A stretch of DNA of 7,013 nt from Chitinophagaceae bacterium (GTDB taxonomy: Bacteria > Bacteroidota > Bacteroidia > Chitinophagales > Chitinophagaceae): NCBI GenBank assembly GCA_947461495.1, contig CANHLV010000093.1, positions 1 to 7,013 on the forward strand. The letters are read 5' to 3'. Shown piece after piece: positions 5,803-7,013 of the stretch. The notes beneath the pieces are model-generated. The model was not told where the DNA came from. It saw nothing but the letters and a program-made list of their open reading frames with translations, and did no database searches. The position numbers and the translations under genes were made by a program. Numbering within the stretch: position 1 is the stretch's first letter; the number at the start of each line of letters is the position of its first letter.

Positions 5803-7013
5803 ATGAAAAAAATCACAGTATATCTTCTTACATCTTTTATTGCTTTAACATCAATTGCCCAGCAAAATCTTACACCAGAATTATTATGGAAACTAAACCG
5901 CGTTTCTGGCTTAGGCATTTCAAAAGATAAAAAATATGTAGTGTACAACGTAAGTACACCTAATGTTGACAACAACAAAAGCAGTTCAAAAAAATATTTC
6001 ATTTCTCTTTTAGATGGGAAAATAAAATCCATTTCAAATCTAGATAGCCTGTTGAAAGATGAAACCATTTCTCCTGATGGAAAATATCAACTTAGTGATG
6101 CTTCTGTTAAAATAAAAAACATCAAAGGCGAAGATTATTATCCCGAGCTGAGTAAATCAAATGTTTACATTTTCGACAATCTTAATAACCGTCATTGGGA
6201 TACTTGGGAAGATGGCAATTTTGATCATGTATTCTTAACTGAAATCGCTAATCCCAAAAACAAAAAAGATTTGATGCCTGGCGAAGCTTATGATTGTCCG
6301 ACAAAACCATTTGGTGGAGCAGAAGATTATGTATGGAGCGCTGATGGCAAGCAAGTAGTGTATGTTACCAAGAAAAAATATGGCACAGCTTACGCAACTA
6401 GCACCAATACTGACTTGTACAGCTATGATATCGCATCAGGCAAGACTACCAATTTAACTGAAGGCTTGATGGGATACGATTTAAATCCTTCATTTAATCA
6501 AAAGAACGAACTAGCATGGTTGAGTATGCGAAGAGATGGATATGAAGCTGATAAACAAGATATCATCGTTTGGAATGGCTATACCAAAATGAATCTTACC
6601 GGCAACAATGATGAGATACATGTGGAAGGTTTTAGATGGAGTGATGACGGAACACACATTTACTTCTACGCTCCTATTGGCGGCACATTGCAATTGTTTG
6701 AGGTAAACTATCCAGGCTTATCTAAAATGATGCCTACTGTTAGACAAATCACAAAAGGAGATTTTGATATTAGTGGTATTATCGGTCAATCTGGAAATAA
6801 TTTAATTGTGAGCAGAACAGATATGAATCATGCAGCAGAATTATATACGGTAGATGTTACGAACGGCAACATGAAACAATTGACACATGTGAATGATAAT
6901 ATGTACGCTACAATAAAAATGAGTAAAATCGAAAAGCGGTTTATCAAAACAACAGACAATAAAGACATGCTGGCTTGGGTAATATATCCTCCTGATTTTG
7001 ATCCCACAAAAAA
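5803..7013 (+). CDS. Secreted S9-family serine peptidase, 3' end missing
   Basis: Frame open from the ATG at 5803 to the window end: 403 full codons plus two bases. An in-frame TAA at 5800-5802 directly precedes the ATG, so the start is firm. Residues 1-19 are a classic signal peptide: MKK, a hydrophobic stretch, then SIA before QQN, with probable cleavage after Ala19. The exported part shows the beta-propeller pattern of S9 (prolyl oligopeptidase/dipeptidyl- or acylaminoacyl-peptidase) enzymes: SPDGK (90-94), WSADGK (178-183), AWLSMRRDGYEADKQDI (from 238) and WSDDG (279-283). WVIYPPDFDP (392-401) marks the usual entry into the alpha/beta-hydrolase domain. The catalytic Ser, Asp and His would lie in the missing C-terminal part, so activity cannot be judged here. 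The likely role is periplasmic or outer-surface cleavage of oligopeptides. Related Bacteroidota proteins are about 650-750 residues. Confidence 0.9.
   Translation, partial: MKKITVYLLTSFIALTSIAQQNLTPELLWKLNRVSGLGISKDKKYVVYNVSTPNVDNNKSSSKKYFISLLDGKIKSISNLDSLLKDETISPDGKYQLSDASVKIKNIKGEDYYPELSKSNVYIFDNLNNRHWDTWEDGNFDHVFLTEIANPKNKKDLMPGEAYDCPTKPFGGAEDYVWSADGKQVVYVTKKKYGTAYATSTNTDLYSYDIASGKTTNLTEGLMGYDLNPSFNQKNELAWLSMRRDGYEADKQDIIVWNGYTKMNLTGNNDEIHVEGFRWSDDGTHIYFYAPIGGTLQLFEVNYPGLSKMMPTVRQITKGDFDISGIIGQSGNNLIVSRTDMNHAAELYTVDVTNGNMKQLTHVNDNMYATIKMSKIEKRFIKTTDNKDMLAWVIYPPDFDPTK

Noticed and set aside
5775..6693. Open frames on the - strand at 5775-6068 and 6511-6693
   Set aside because: They are antisense to the S9 peptidase, whose frame is open across the whole region with a signal peptide and propeller motifs.
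1..7013. Mobile element, phage, toxin-antitoxin or defence system
   Set aside because: No transposase, integrase, nuclease or toxin-like gene is present; all sizeable frames are housekeeping, metabolic or a conserved hypothetical.

Overview
The window looks like chromosomal DNA of a Bacteroidota bacterium, most likely Chitinophagaceae or a close relative. This rests on low-GC coding sequence, a fused SecDF protein, perfect TAnnTTTG -7 promoter boxes, start codons without clear Shine-Dalgarno sites, and intergenic DNA built from short repeated words. The family-level placement is from memory of similar proteins, not from a search. I see no phage, transposase, CRISPR or defence genes. This is mostly ordinary housekeeping and metabolic DNA, and the least explained parts are the two repeat-rich intergenic regions.

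Layout, left to right: (1) the 3' nine-tenths or so of secDF on the + strand, cut by the window start; (2) a perfect 30-bp inverted repeat overlapping the secDF stop codon, which can act as a terminator in both directions, then a second long imperfect hairpin made of TTGAAC-type words; (3) an A-type iron-sulfur carrier (IscA/ErpA/HesB family) on the - strand, converging on secDF; (4) a divergent promoter region with one good -7 box on each strand; (5) a two-gene + strand unit: a small membrane-anchored protein of unknown function, and 10 bp later a methylmalonyl-CoA mutase catalytic subunit lacking its own cobalamin-binding domain; (6) a gene-free stretch of about 415 bp with a C/G hairpin, a modular 18/8-nt degenerate repeat array, more TTGAAC words and small hairpins; (7) the 5' part of a secreted S9-family peptidase, open to the window end.

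The genes do not form one pathway. SecDF drives late steps of Sec export, and the S9 peptidase with its signal peptide is a plausible Sec client. The Fe-S carrier matures Fe-S enzymes. The mutase interconverts methylmalonyl-CoA and succinyl-CoA (propionate, odd-chain and branched-chain carbon flow) and must obtain its B12-binding partner from elsewhere in the genome.
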